Source: Centaurea solstitialis
Lineage: Eukaryota > Streptophyta > Magnoliopsida > Asterales > Asteraceae
Reading direction: 5' to 3'
DNA: 64,000 nucleotides
NCBI GenBank assembly: GCA_030169165.1
Contig: CM058041.1
Location: forward strand, 26,924,622-26,988,621
The notes beneath the pieces are model-generated. The model was not told the origin of the DNA. It saw only the letters and a program-made list of their open reading frames with translations, and did no database searches. Positions 21,889-32,038 of the stretch are shown here, one piece after another. The position numbers and the translations under genes are program-made. The number at the start of each line of letters is the position of its first letter. Position 1 is the first letter of the stretch.

Positions 21889-24379
21889 GTCAATTTCTCC
21901 GCTTCTGATGACTTGATGATTTCTTCTTTGACCCTTCAGTCTCTTTGGGGTTCTTTGATGATCCGTCTCTTCTTCGTGATGATGGTGGCGGCAGTCTCTC
22001 TTGACGCTTCTCGGCCGGTCTCTTTAAGGTATCCGCCATACCTCTTATCTCTATCCAACATGAATGGCTTCCGTGGCTCCACATACTTTCAACTATTAGA
22101 TGGTACACCCTTGTCTTTCTCAAAGATCACCTTCGAAGGTGAGAGTGGCAGTTGAACCCATTTACCATGGATCGGTCGCTGGGGCCATGAGTAACAGGGT
22201 TGATCGGAGCTCTGATTCTGAAAGACATGCTTGGAGCCTTAAGATGTGGAGAAGAGGATACATTCAGAACTGGAGATGGTGGGCGAGACGGTACCCTTGG
22301 CTGAAGACCTCTATATGTAGGAGACGGCGTAAGAGGAAGAGGAGACCGATGTGGTGGAGGCATGTCACATGTAGGCGATGGAGAAGGAGAATGATATGGA
22401 GACATAGGTGGTGAAGACTCAGAACTATACATCTCCATAGCCGGAAGTGACTGATGTGGTACCAGAATGGAGAGTCAGAGCTATAGCTCTCCATGCCTGA
22501 CTCATAATCATCTGAAGGATCATCATCTTCTTTCACTTGAGGCTCTGAGACTGGAAACTAAGTGTAATCGTTATCGGAGGAGAAATCATCAGGGTTGATG
22601 ATATACTTAAGCTCATCATCTGTAGCGGCTACACGGTCAGGGTGAGAGATTTCTGGGTTGACGAAAATGACAATCTCTCGACCCTCCGCTGAATCTACCG
22701 TCGGGTTCTGATCAGGCTAAGAATGAGATACATCGGCACCGGCCCCCATATGAGTACCGGAAGGAGCGGCGCCAGAGGATGTGCCTGTCAGAACTGAGGA
22801 GCCAAGCCGAGCCCTCTTGTGGATTTCCCCCTCACGGCGATCGGGGTCATCTCGGTCGTCGTGTCTGTGCTTTGGTGGCTCGGCTGACGCATGGCAAGTA
22901 GTCTCAAGGGATCGGAATTGTGATCGCATATCCGATATTGGAACCCTTGACCACTTTCAAATCACCTCGTACCTTCGTCGTAAAAAAGTCACGCTTCCCT
23001 TCGAGCCGCTGGATAGAGGAGACTACCTCTTGAGAAGAGGAGGTAGCCGGCTCGGGATGGTTCACGGGAAGTAATGTGTAAGCAGACCGCTGTAGATAAC
23101 CTGGAAGGTTGGTTTCATCCTCGTGGAGATTCCCATGGGAGATCAATTTTGCCATCAGAAGATCCCTCAACTCATCAATCGATTAGTCGGGTGCAGTCGA
23201 TCTTTTAGGTGGTCATGTTGGGGGAGGTGGTGAAATACAAGATCCTCATGGACAGCCTTTAGGGCACCGTCCATCATTTCCCTGACAACGGATGTCGGGT
23301 AAGTAACTCCGGTGTCACATAGACGTTCTGTTTGCACAACCGCTGAATCAACGGTGTAGCCTACGTTCATGGCTAGCGTGATAGTGACCATGGTAGGACT
23401 TCCCGCCGGTCATTGTGAAATGCCCATCATGGACACCACTCTCGGGGTTCCGATCACGTCACATAGACTCGTGATGCGTGGAGCTGAGACTGCGTCACAT
23501 AGACTGGCAGTATGTGTACCTAAAAGTGTATATGGCTCTAAACTCTGGTGCACATGAAGGAAGTGTGGGGATCGGGGCACGGATCCTCCTGTTTCAATAT
23601 CACTACCCTCCAAGTGAGGGCGCGATAGCCGATGTGCTATATCCCCGTGGAATGAAACATCCACCTTTTGAGAGATGAATGAGTGGCTAGGTGGGGCGTG
23701 CAGTTGCACCTCTGGGTGGGAGGTGTCTTCTTCAATACCCGTACTCAACACATGTGTACGAGTAGCAGATGTGGCTGCCCAGCTTCTACCTATGGATAGG
23801 GGAGGACCGGTTAAAACCTTTGGTCCTATCTCACACTCATCATTTCTTTTACTTCCCTCGCTCTGCTCACTTTCTTCGACTAGTAGGTCTCCCTCAAACC
23901 TTATGTCGTCCTCACCCGTAGATGGGTGGTCATCACCGGAGTCATCAGAATCATAGTCCACCAAAGGAAAAGTGAAGGGCTTTGGTGACTGTCATAAGCA
24001 TGTGAGGTATTAGCTTTGGATCGATCATCATCACCGCCTAATCTACCCCCGTCATCTCCCCCCCCCGACTCCTCATCCTCACACCCTTGGTCACCACCCC
24101 AGGTGAATAACCACGCTCAAGACCCTCACTCACTCTCCTAGAGGATACCTTCGGGGTGCCAGTCTCCGGCACTGGAGATGCTGGTAGAGGTGATATACCT
24201 AAGTATGCTCTCAAAGTCGGTGAATGATGATCGACAGCATCAAGTAATGCAAGTGGTATCGCCAGCGGTGGATCATGGGTCTTTGGGGTTGCCATAAGGA
24301 GTTTAGGGTATGGCATAAGGAGTGATGGTGTTGGTATAGGGAGTGTTGGGTATGGCATCAGGATACTTGGGTATGGCAT
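21889..24379 (-). pseudogene. Copy A: eroded 3' open frames
   Basis: Minus-strand fragments align with the 3' frames of copy B: 24038-24379 (MPYP repeats and AIPLALLDAVDHHSP), 23410-23964 (DYDSDDSGDDHPSTGEDD), 23167-23391, then Pro/Ser-rich pieces near 22264-22540 and the terminal SSRRRDGSSKNPKETEGSKK near 21910. About 0.8 kb that in copy B encodes the best-conserved 3' protein is missing between ~22100 and ~22020. The stop after MGIS-Q and the following frame offset are shared with copy B. Function unknown. Confidence 0.6.
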
Positions 24380-24572
24380 ATAAAGTGTTGGTATCCAAAA
24401 GAGGTGTGGTGATGGTATCCATGATAAGTGTTGGTATCAAGGAAAAGTGTTGGATGCCAAAGAAAGATGTTGGATGCCTTCAGAAATGGCCTGGATGCCA
24501 TTAAAAAAAACTTGGATACCATTACAAATCTTATTCCGAACCCAAATAATGAATTTCCAAATATCCTTTTTT

Positions 24573-24575
<3 letters not shown>

Positions 24576-24602
<27 letters not shown>
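24576..24602. repeat. (TA)n microsatellite
   Basis: Pure TA run inside retroelement copy A. Confidence 0.9.
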
Positions 24603-24603
<1 letters not shown>

Positions 24604-25804
24604 TATTAACATCTGCTATGTCCTCCAGTTGTGAATGGGAGGAGGTGGTGGTGTGAACATCAACAGAATGATAGGGTTCGCCATTGTACCTGAAAGATAG
24701 GATGATAGTTTTGAGGTAAAGACATAGGTGAGTGAAGGTGAGAATGATGCACACAACATTGAGATGTGCTTTTGTTTACTGGATCAAGTGATTCGGTAAA
24801 GAATAGCACAGCACATTGAGTGTGAATTTTTCTCAAGTCTGGTGGATGCACAATTCAAAAGATCTTACCAACCCGAGACATGATGGTGAACACTTAGGAT
24901 AATTTGGATGAGGTGGTAACATGACATGGTGAACCAAGTAACCAATTATAACAATTAAGACCAATGGAACATGCATAAGAGATATTCAAGCAAGGGTGAG
25001 ACATGATGAAGCAAGTAATCCAAGCATACAATAACAATCAGGCATGCATACAAGACTTTCTTGAGACCAGAACCCGAAGCAATCTCACAACGAAATTCAG
25101 AAATAAGCAATTCGATTTCTCACTTAACCAAGGAAAAAAATTCTAATAATAAAAAACAACCCAAAAAAATAAGAACACAAAACAAAAGAAAAAAATGACT
25201 AAGAAAAAAAAACACACACAAAAAATTGAAAGAAAAAAAACTAGAATAAAAGGAAACACACACACAAAAAATATAAGTCTTATAAAAAATAAAAGGAAAG
25301 AAAGAAGAAAAGAAAGAAAAGAAAAAAAGAAAAAAAAATAAAGAAATAAATCTTTTATGTATAATAAAAGAAAAAGAAAAAAAAACTTACAAAAATTAAA
25401 CTGGGTCAGAAGGTATGGCTCGGTCAGAACTGAATGGTTGGGTCAGATCGTGGGTCATAGGATTGGTCAGCGCTCGGTCAGGACATCTCACCGAGTGAAA
25501 AGCAGATGGAGGGTGCGTGGAGGCGCGTATGACGCGTCTGGAGGCGCGTTAGCGGCGCGTGAAAACGCGTGTAAGCGCGTGGGAGCGCATGAGGCTTCGA
25601 AAATCGTGAAATCCAGCTACGAAAAACGCGTATTTGATGGTTGGGAGACTGTGACAGCTGGGAAACGTGTTGTGTTGACCAAAGAGCTGATAGACGCGTT
25701 TTTATGATAAAATTCTTCTCTTTTTTTTCTTTGGAAACCATTCTTTCAAACATCAAACATATTAACACACACACTCACAAAAAACGCATAAGGAAGAAGA
25801 AGGA

Positions 25805-26155
25805 AGAGATCCGGTCACACACAACTCCGGTCAAGAGAGGTTCTCCGGTCGACGGAGGGAAACAAACACATACACAAGGGACCTCCGGTTCGGTTCCGGC
25901 GACGTCCGGTTCCGGTCAACAACAGATCTGGTCCAAGAAAAGGTTTGATTCGGTCTAGGAGTTTTCCGGTCCGGTTCCGGCGAGGTCCGGTCGCCGGAAA
26001 AACATCCGGTCCGGGAGAGTTGGTTTTGGTTTCAATTCTATCATAAGACTTTGGAGGGAAAAAATGAGATCCGGTTCCGACGACATCTCCGGTCCGGTTC
26101 CGGCGAGGTCCGGTTCCGGCTAGATCCGGTCGCCGGAGTTTTCTCCGGTCAGGAC
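25805..26155. repeat. CCGGT/TTCCGG minisatellite in copy A
   Basis: Irregularly repeated TCCGGTCCGGTTCCGGCGA and GTCGCCGGA words; on the minus strand one frame reads as repeated TGPRRNRTG. GC-rich and palindromic (TTCCGGAA-like), unlike the AT-rich surroundings. Confidence 0.7.
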
Positions 26156-26639
26156 TTGGAGGACAAATGAGAATCAACACAAAAATGAAAATAAAAATAA
26201 GATAAAAGAAAAATAAAGTAAAATAAAATGAAAACACTAAAAATAAAAGAGATAAAAAGATAGCTATTAATACTCACAAACACCAAACCACATAGACACA
26301 TATATTGTTTTGATCAAAAAGAGCATTTTCCTTGGGTTTTCAACAAAATCTTATGATACCTCCAGGAACAATAACAATGGTGTTCAACCTCATAAACACA
26401 AAAGGTCGGTGAATCACACAATATATATACTAAATGAAAGCTTGTGATGCGATTTACAACTTTAATAAATACAAGTATCACCAAAACCCAACCCAAATCA
26501 CTCAAAATCCAAGAATTTTGAGGTTGTTTTTTTTTTAGGATAAGAATGAAACCTATGAAAAAAATACTATTATAGTTATATATAGGGAATAGAAAACTTA
26601 CCTGGGGTGCTTACTTGTTCCCTTTCTGATCAGGCGGAG

Positions 26640-26960
26640 GCAGACAACGTTCCCCCTCTGAACAGGCAAGCGGGAGGGAACGTTCCCCCTTGACACATGC
26701 ACACTCATACAGACAGGTTAGTAACACCGACATATGAACGAAAACACATGCATAAAGGGATAGAATACTTACCTGTGGTGCTTACCTGTACCTTTTGAAT
26801 CGAGTCTGTCATCGTTCCCCCTCGAAACGAGCAACATAGTTTAAACCTGTCAGCGTTCCCCCTCGGAACATGTAGAGGCAGGCAATGTTCCCCCTTGGAA
26901 CATGCAGAGGCAAACAACATTCCCCCTTGGAACAGGTAGAGGCAGACAAAATTCCCCCTT
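26640..26960 (-). repeat. PPT-like tandem repeats in copy A (32-bp unit)
   Basis: From 26855 three 32-bp units follow each other (26855-26886, 26887-26918, 26919-26950) plus a partial one; further looser copies lie back to 26640. On the minus strand each unit contains AAGGGGGAAC, similar to the real polypurine tract, followed by TTGTTTGCCTCTGCATG-like sequence. Copy B has two such pairs at 34376-34583. Confidence 0.75.
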
Positions 26961-27004
26961 GATTTATTATCACTCATAAAGCGAACTTCTCACCAAGTAC
27001 AACT

Positions 27005-27105
27005 CTTGAAGGGAGTGAGAAGGTCCCTTCGCCCGGTCATGTGTTTGGGACAACCTCAACCATAACTTACACATGACCGGCCTGCAAAATCAAGTGCAAA
27101 CATTT
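27005..27105 (-). pseudogene. Copy A: stop-riddled remnant at the protease position
   Basis: Minus-strand sequence after the gag stop (TTTTGCAGGCCGGTCATGTG, then ACACATGACCGGGCGAAGGG) aligns with 34246-34320 of copy B. It is more decayed, with stops replacing the WFMD part. Confidence 0.45.
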
Positions 27106-29382
27106 TTAGGTACCCATTTGGGAATGGGTCCTTTCGGGTTAGTATCAACAGGTGTAGAGTTATGTTTCTTAGCATGATGAGTGTAATGATGATAAGCATG
27201 ATTGTAGAATCCATAAAAGTTAGGAGCACAATATCGATCATTCACAAAGGCATTTGCACAAAAGCCAAAATGAAAACAGTTTCGACATCGATAATCACTC
27301 CGATATCCATAAGCAACATGTTCACAGTCATGAAAGTTAAAAAGAGTATGAGGTACATGACTATGAGCTCTATGAAATTTATCGTTGGAAAATCTGTTTT
27401 TCGCAAATCTGGGCTTATGTGCATGTGACTTTGGATGACTGCCCTTTTTAGCTCCATTTTCCTTTGAGTTGTGCCTACCCTGTCTCACATTTTGATTTGT
27501 CTCATTTGAAGAAGTATGATTAGCATGAGGGTGATGATTTGAAGATTTGTTTCTTGGGTGGAAGTTGTGTGACTGTTCCTTAGGTTTAGACGACTTCTTG
27601 TTTTTACGAGAGCGTCGACGTTTTAGGAGCAGTCACATTAGGACGAGATGTACTCGCAACTTCAGACTCAGGGGTGACTATCGGATCCTTCCCTTTGTCT
27701 TCCCGAGTGGGTTTGACAGGAGTACACGTTCCAGGTTTAGAAGTACCATTTGATCTACCACCCTCACCAGCCATGTTGGAACAATCATTCGATACAATCT
27801 CAGAGATTTGTACCGTTGATCTTGGTGCCATAGTTGATAAGTCACCCATATATGAAATTGTTGTGCAGATTGGAGACCTTAGTACTATTGATTGAGAGTT
27901 TTGAGTATAGGTACTTGAAGGTCTGAAATCTGGTGCATCAACATTCAATGGATGGTGCTGATGACGTGAGTTATCACAAGTTCCACTTGTGGATTGTTTC
28001 TCTTATGGGTGGACTCTTGGATTTGAGGGTAGTTTCAAGTTCATTGATTTTACTCAAGAACAAGTCCTTCTCCCTAAGGCTCATGCGCCTCTCATCCTCG
28101 AGTTCCTCCTCAAGTTTGGCAATCCTTTTCTCATAAAACGTTTTGTTATCTTTGTAAATCTTTTCGAGAATTGGAACTTCCTGGTTCATCTCAGCCTCAG
28201 TGTAGCTAGGCATGTAATCCTTAGACATAGGGATCTGACGCGTTGCATAACTGTTGTTGAGAGGAGTATAGTTAAAGGGAATTGAGTGTTTGTTTTTCTA
28301 TCTTTTTCTTTCTTCTCAATTTCCTTCAATTGCTCAGGATCATCAGACTCTTTCATAAAAACAATCTTATATCCGTGACCCATGTACCTCATGTCATACA
28401 TGGTAGGGGTCTTGGATATGGCACACTTAAGATGACAAGGACTTTTATATCCTATGCCTTCCTTTGGATTATAATAATTGAATTCCTTTGGCTGGTTCAT
28501 GTGGATGGTTTGATCGGTTTGACCTCTTTTCAGGCACTTATCCTCCATGTCTTTGATTTTCGCAAACAAGTTAATTCTTTGAGCAAAAATAAATTCATAC
28601 TTCTTTACATTCTCACTACTCACTCTTTCAGCATCATGTAGTCTCTTTTGTAAATCAGTGATATTAGCATTTAAGCTTGTGACTTTATCTTCAAGAGTTT
28701 TGTTTGCAAGGGTGAGCATGTTAACTTTGTCTTTTGAATAGGCTAATTCTACGTTGAATTTCACAACTAAGGCATGTTCACTAGCTAATTTGGATTCAAC
28801 AATTGTGGTTCGTTTATTAGCTTGTTTAATCTTATTTTCATACTCAGAAACCTTTTGTGCGAGACCTTTTACTTGATTTTCAAGTTCAGTGTATGGGTCA
28901 GGGAGTACTTCAGAAGGTGACTCTGAATGATTTGAGTCAAGGTCGTTGTAATCACGTCCTCCATCTTCTGAGTACAGTTCCTCCTCATCATGATTAGCCA
29001 TCAAACATAGTTGATCTTCTCTTCCTTCATCACTTGTCAGGTCCCATGCCTCATCTTGAATAAGCATGCATACGGGAAATCCCTCCTCATCATCACTTGA
29101 CATTCTGAGCCAAGCATTATCTTTCTTTACTTCGTTTCCCTTGTCTTCAAACTTGGCTTTCTCCTCAGGTTTCTGGTAGTCAGCTCTACTACCCTGTTTA
29201 ACTCTCCTCGGATGGTTATTAGAAGACATGGGTTTTTTTGCATTCCTCTTGGACATGGACCTGGTGATCAATGCCAAGGCCTTCTTTATGTCATTCATCT
29301 CTTCATCAGATTCTTCATCATGTACATGGAGAACCGGTGGTCGGGTATCAGACCCGATTGCTAAGGCTTCTCTTGTGTTCAT
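27090..29382 (-). pseudogene. Copy A: gag polyprotein with UBN2 and zinc-knuckle deletion
   Basis: The start at 29382 encodes MNTREALAIGSDTRPPVL like copy B, but the next residues jump to HDEESDEEMNDIKKALALI. The UBN2 capsid-like domain (about 250 residues) and later the Cys-His zinc knuckle are gone. The 398-codon frame (28186-29382) carries acidic blocks and a coiled coil (ANKTLEDKVTSLNANITDL). Continuation lies in other frames at 27974-28228, 27604-27948 and 27090-27488, so there are at least three frameshifts. It ends with GPIPKWVPKNVCT as in copy B. Unlikely to assemble particles. Confidence 0.75.
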
Positions 29383-29747
29383 GATTGAAGGTTGATTAAG
29401 GATCTTAAATCACTTAGAATGATCTAGTGATTTGGTTGGTGAAAAATCTCAACACTTGTAAAATTTATGGAAAGGATTCAGTTCTGAAGGTTGGGTCCAG
29501 ATCTGGAGGTTAGGTTCAGACCTGGAGGTTAGGTTCAGATCTGGTGGTTAGGTTCAGATCTGAAGGTTGAGAAAAGTGATGGGTATTGGGTGAAATGACT
29601 TAGAGAAATATGGAAACTCTAGTCTGAAGATAACAAATGATGCCCAAAGTCCAAGTCTGGAGTGAAGACCCGGTACCCGAAGCTTGAGTCTGGACCTGAA
29701 GCTTTTTCACCAGAACCAGAACACAACGGATCAAGAGCAAGTGGCAG

Positions 29748-29759
29748 GCTCTGATACCA
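29748..29759 (-). other. Primer-binding site of copy A (initiator tRNA-Met)
   Basis: On the minus strand TGGTATCAGAGC, complementary to the 3' end of plant initiator tRNA-Met, two bases inside the 5' LTR. Confidence 0.9.
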
Positions 29760-29761
29760 AT

Positions 29762-30042
29762 TGTGGGTGCCAAATCAATCAATCAATCAAGAACACTTAA
29801 TCAATATGATGTATATGCCAAGAACAAGGATCTAGATAGATTGCATTTATTCAATGTTGAGAGAAGCATGAAGTAAGGAAAGTACAAATGAAGCTAATGA
29901 CTCCTATTTATACTAATTCTATGGACTAGGCTTTTTAACATTGAATGGGCCTAAACACTTGGGCCTTTAATTACAAATTACATGAATGACAACTAAGTTT
30001 AGAGAAATTACAAATTGACACAACTAACAAATATTTCTAACA
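29762..30042 (-). repeat. 5' LTR of copy A
   Basis: 281 bp; eight mismatches to the 3' LTR at 21594-21874. TATTTATA (29905-29912) gives TATAAATA on the minus strand, the probable LTR promoter. It faces away from the 5' LTR of copy B, 156 bp away. Confidence 0.9.
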
Positions 30043-30047
30043 GAAGA

Positions 30048-30193
30048 TATGACATAAACTTATAAAATAAAATGTTGAATTGAGTTTTAGTTATCTTACA
30101 TTAGTAAGAGAGTAATATTTAGAAGATGAAAGTATACAAATGAAAAGGTGTCATCGAAAGTTAATAAAAAAATTTATGATTGTTTAAATAAAG
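30048..30193. other. Helitron DNA between the two retroelements
   Basis: About 150 bp left between the two 5' LTRs. Contains a decayed module (TTATCTTACATTAG then GAAGATGAAAGTATAC) like the USE-TATA modules elsewhere in the Helitron. Confidence 0.4.
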
Positions 30194-30198
30194 GTTTG

Positions 30199-30459
30199 TG
30201 TTAGGAATATTTGTTAGTTGTGTCAATTTTGTAATTTGTTTAAACTTAGTAGCTTTGATTGTAATTTGTAATTAAAGGCCCATTTGTTTAGGCCCATCTT
30301 TTCTAAAAAGCCTTGTCCATTAGAGTTAGTATAAATAGGAGTAGTATTCTTCATTTGTACTTTCTCTTCTTTTTACACACATTGAATGAAATCTATCTTG
30401 TACCTAGCATTGCATCATGAAGATCTAAGTGTGATTGATTGATTGATTTGGCACCCACA
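30199..30459 (+). repeat. 5' LTR of copy B
   Basis: 261 bp, TG...CA, identical to the 3' LTR. TATAAATAGGAG (from 30330) is the likely TATA box. Confidence 0.95.
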
Positions 30460-30461
30460 AT

Positions 30462-30473
30462 TGGTATCAGAGC
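30462..30473 (+). other. Primer-binding site of copy B (initiator tRNA-Met)
   Basis: TGGTATCAGAGC two bases after the 5' LTR, complementary to initiator tRNA-Met. Confidence 0.92.
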
Positions 30474-30806
30474 CTGCCACTTACTCTTGATCCGTTGTGT
30501 TCTGGTTCTGGTGAAATCATTTCTTCAGACCTCAAGCTTCGGGTACCGGGTCTTCTATTCAGACTTGGATTTTTGAGCGTCAAGTGTTTTCTTCAGACTT
30601 GGATTTTTGAATTTCTCTAAGTCTTCCTTCATCACCCGGCACCCAATACCCATCACTTAACCTTCAGATCTGAACCTAACCTCCAGATCAGACCCCAACT
30701 TCCAGAACTGAATCATTTTCAAGATTTTCACAAGTCTTGAGACCTTTCACCAACCAATTCACCTGATCATACTAAGTGGTTTAAGATCCACAATCAATCT
30801 TTATTC
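30474..30806 (+). other. Leader of copy B
   Basis: Untranslated leader with repeated CCAGATCTGAACC-like words (also in copy A at 29480-29570 as AGGTTAGGTTCAGATCTGG). Probable site of packaging or dimerisation signals; that role is inferred only from position. Confidence 0.4.
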
Positions 30807-31541
30807 ATGAACACACGTGATGCATTAGCAATCGGGTCCGATACCCGTCCTCCGGTACTGTTCCGTGGAGACTTTTCGCAATGGAAGTCACGATTCTTAG
30901 ACTTTGTGGCAAAGCAACCTCTTCACAAGCAAATCATGGAGTCCCTCAAGAATGGACCCGTGAAGTACTACACTAAAATTCCAGCAGTCCCTGATGGTAA
31001 TCCACCTATTGTAGGAGGTATAGTGGAAAAAGATGAAACAAACTTCACCCCTGAAGAAGCCAACCGAGTCAGAGGTGACATTCTTGCCAAGTCCTATCTC
31101 ATTCAGAGCCTGCCCAATGAGATATATGCTAACATTGACTGCAACGACACCGGAAAGGCTATGTGGGATGAGATCATTAGCCTAATGCATGGGACTGAGA
31201 AAGGCATACAGATGAAAAGAACTAATCTTCTGACTAAGTTTGCTACCTTCAAAGGTCGAGAGGGAGAATTGCTAGAAGATACCTATCACAGGTTCTGTAC
31301 CATGATCAATGAGCTCCGGAAGAACAACCTCAAGAAGTCTCAGTTGGATATCAATATCCAGTTCATCAACTCACTCAGGTCTGAATGGAGGAGATTTGCT
31401 TCCAATCTTCAACAGAATCGCAACTTGGAAGATCTTGATATTCATGAGTTGTTTGAATTGCTGAATCATAACCAAGATGAGGTACTTGAAATACTTGGTA
31501 CCGAGAAGAAACCAGAAAAGTATACGATCCACTTGCCTTAG
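30807..31541 (+). CDS. Copy B: gag N-terminal part, UBN2 (Copia-type)
   Basis: A 244-codon frame starting MNTRDALAIGSDTRPPVLFR. It shows the UBN2 gag pattern: FSQWKSRFLDFV near the start, KAMWDEIISLMHGTEKG in the middle, YHRFCTMINELRKNN and SEWRRFASNLQQNRNL later. This is the capsid-like domain of plant Copia gag. The frame ends at TAG 31539-31541, but the continuation (YDPLALVVDRR) is in the next frame from about 31518, so a frameshift interrupts it. Confidence 0.75.
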   Translation: MNTRDALAIGSDTRPPVLFRGDFSQWKSRFLDFVAKQPLHKQIMESLKNGPVKYYTKIPAVPDGNPPIVGGIVEKDETNFTPEEANRVRGDILAKSYLIQSLPNEIYANIDCNDTGKAMWDEIISLMHGTEKGIQMKRTNLLTKFATFKGREGELLEDTYHRFCTMINELRKNNLKKSQLDINIQFINSLRSEWRRFASNLQQNRNLEDLDIHELFELLNHNQDEVLEILGTEKKPEKYTIHLP

Positions 31542-32038
31542 TCGTTGACAGAAGACAATACTCATCTGGGAGATCATCAAGATATGAAGAAGACTATGAC
31601 ATTCCTTCCGACATCGGTGAAAGAGGAAGTGAATCTGATGAAGAGATGAGTGATATGAAGAAAGCATTGGCATTGATCACCAGAACAATGGCCAAAAGAA
31701 CTTCAAGGAAACCTTTGTCTTCCAACATTCATAGGTATTCCAGTGGCAGAAGGTATGAAGCTCGGGACAGGTATGAACCAAAGAATGATGCTCGAAGGTA
31801 TGAGAGGGCAACTGAGACAGATAACAGGAGGTATGAAGATTCTAGAGAGCGGAGGTATGAAGAGCCGAGGGAGAGAAGATATGAAGAAAGGAGGTATGAG
31901 GATCCCAGAGATAGAAGATTTGATGAACCAAAGAGGTATGAAAGAAAACCTGAGCCAAGGAGGTATGAACAAGGTGGTAGAACTGACTACCAGAAGCCTG
32001 AGGAAGCTGCTAAACCAGAAGACAAGGGCAAGAGGTGA
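31518..32038 (+). CDS. Copy B: gag middle segment with RRYE repeats
   Basis: The second gag frame (open ATG at 31646) reads DEEMSDMKKALALITRTMAK, then about a dozen repeats of a six- to eight-residue unit with RRYE or RYE (31750-31980), encoded by AGGTATGAA repeats. It stops at TGA 32036-32038, overlapping the next frame. A highly basic, Tyr/Arg-rich linker before the zinc knuckle suggests RNA binding. Copy A has almost none of these repeats. Confidence 0.6.

Larger units (their letters stand above)
24415..26600. other. Copy A-specific 2.2-kb insert, low complexity
   Basis: Copy B has no counterpart between its purine repeats and MPYP repeats. This block holds repeated GTTGGTATCCA/GTTGGATGCC words, a (TA)n (24576-24602), an A-rich stretch (25125-25400), alternating GCGCGT words (25510-25600) and a CCGGT minisatellite. 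Frames across it are not supported as genes. It may be an insertion in A or a deletion in B. Confidence 0.5.
21589..30047 (-). mobile_element. LTR retrotransposon copy A, gag-only Copia-related, minus strand
   Basis: The element 21594-30042 (8449 bp) is bounded by 281-bp LTRs and flanked by GAAGA on both sides (21589-21593, 30043-30047). PBS and PPT are in place for the minus strand. Interior order (minus strand): leader, damaged gag, protease stub, purine-rich tandem repeats, a 2.2-kb low-complexity insert absent from copy B, and eroded 3' frames. No reverse transcriptase, RNase H or integrase motif occurs. The UBN2 part of gag and the zinc knuckle are deleted. The LTRs differ at 8 of 281 positions. 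It cannot move without enzymes from elsewhere. Class resembles published TR-GAG elements, though larger. Confidence 0.85.

Noticed and set aside
22100..23678. Plus-strand frames opposite the 3' block of copy A
   Set aside because: They are antisense shadows of the minus-strand retroelement frames, which align with copy B.
25357..25707. 116-codon plus-strand frame in copy A insert
   Set aside because: Basic, repeat-derived composition over GCGCGT and A-rich tracts; no domain.
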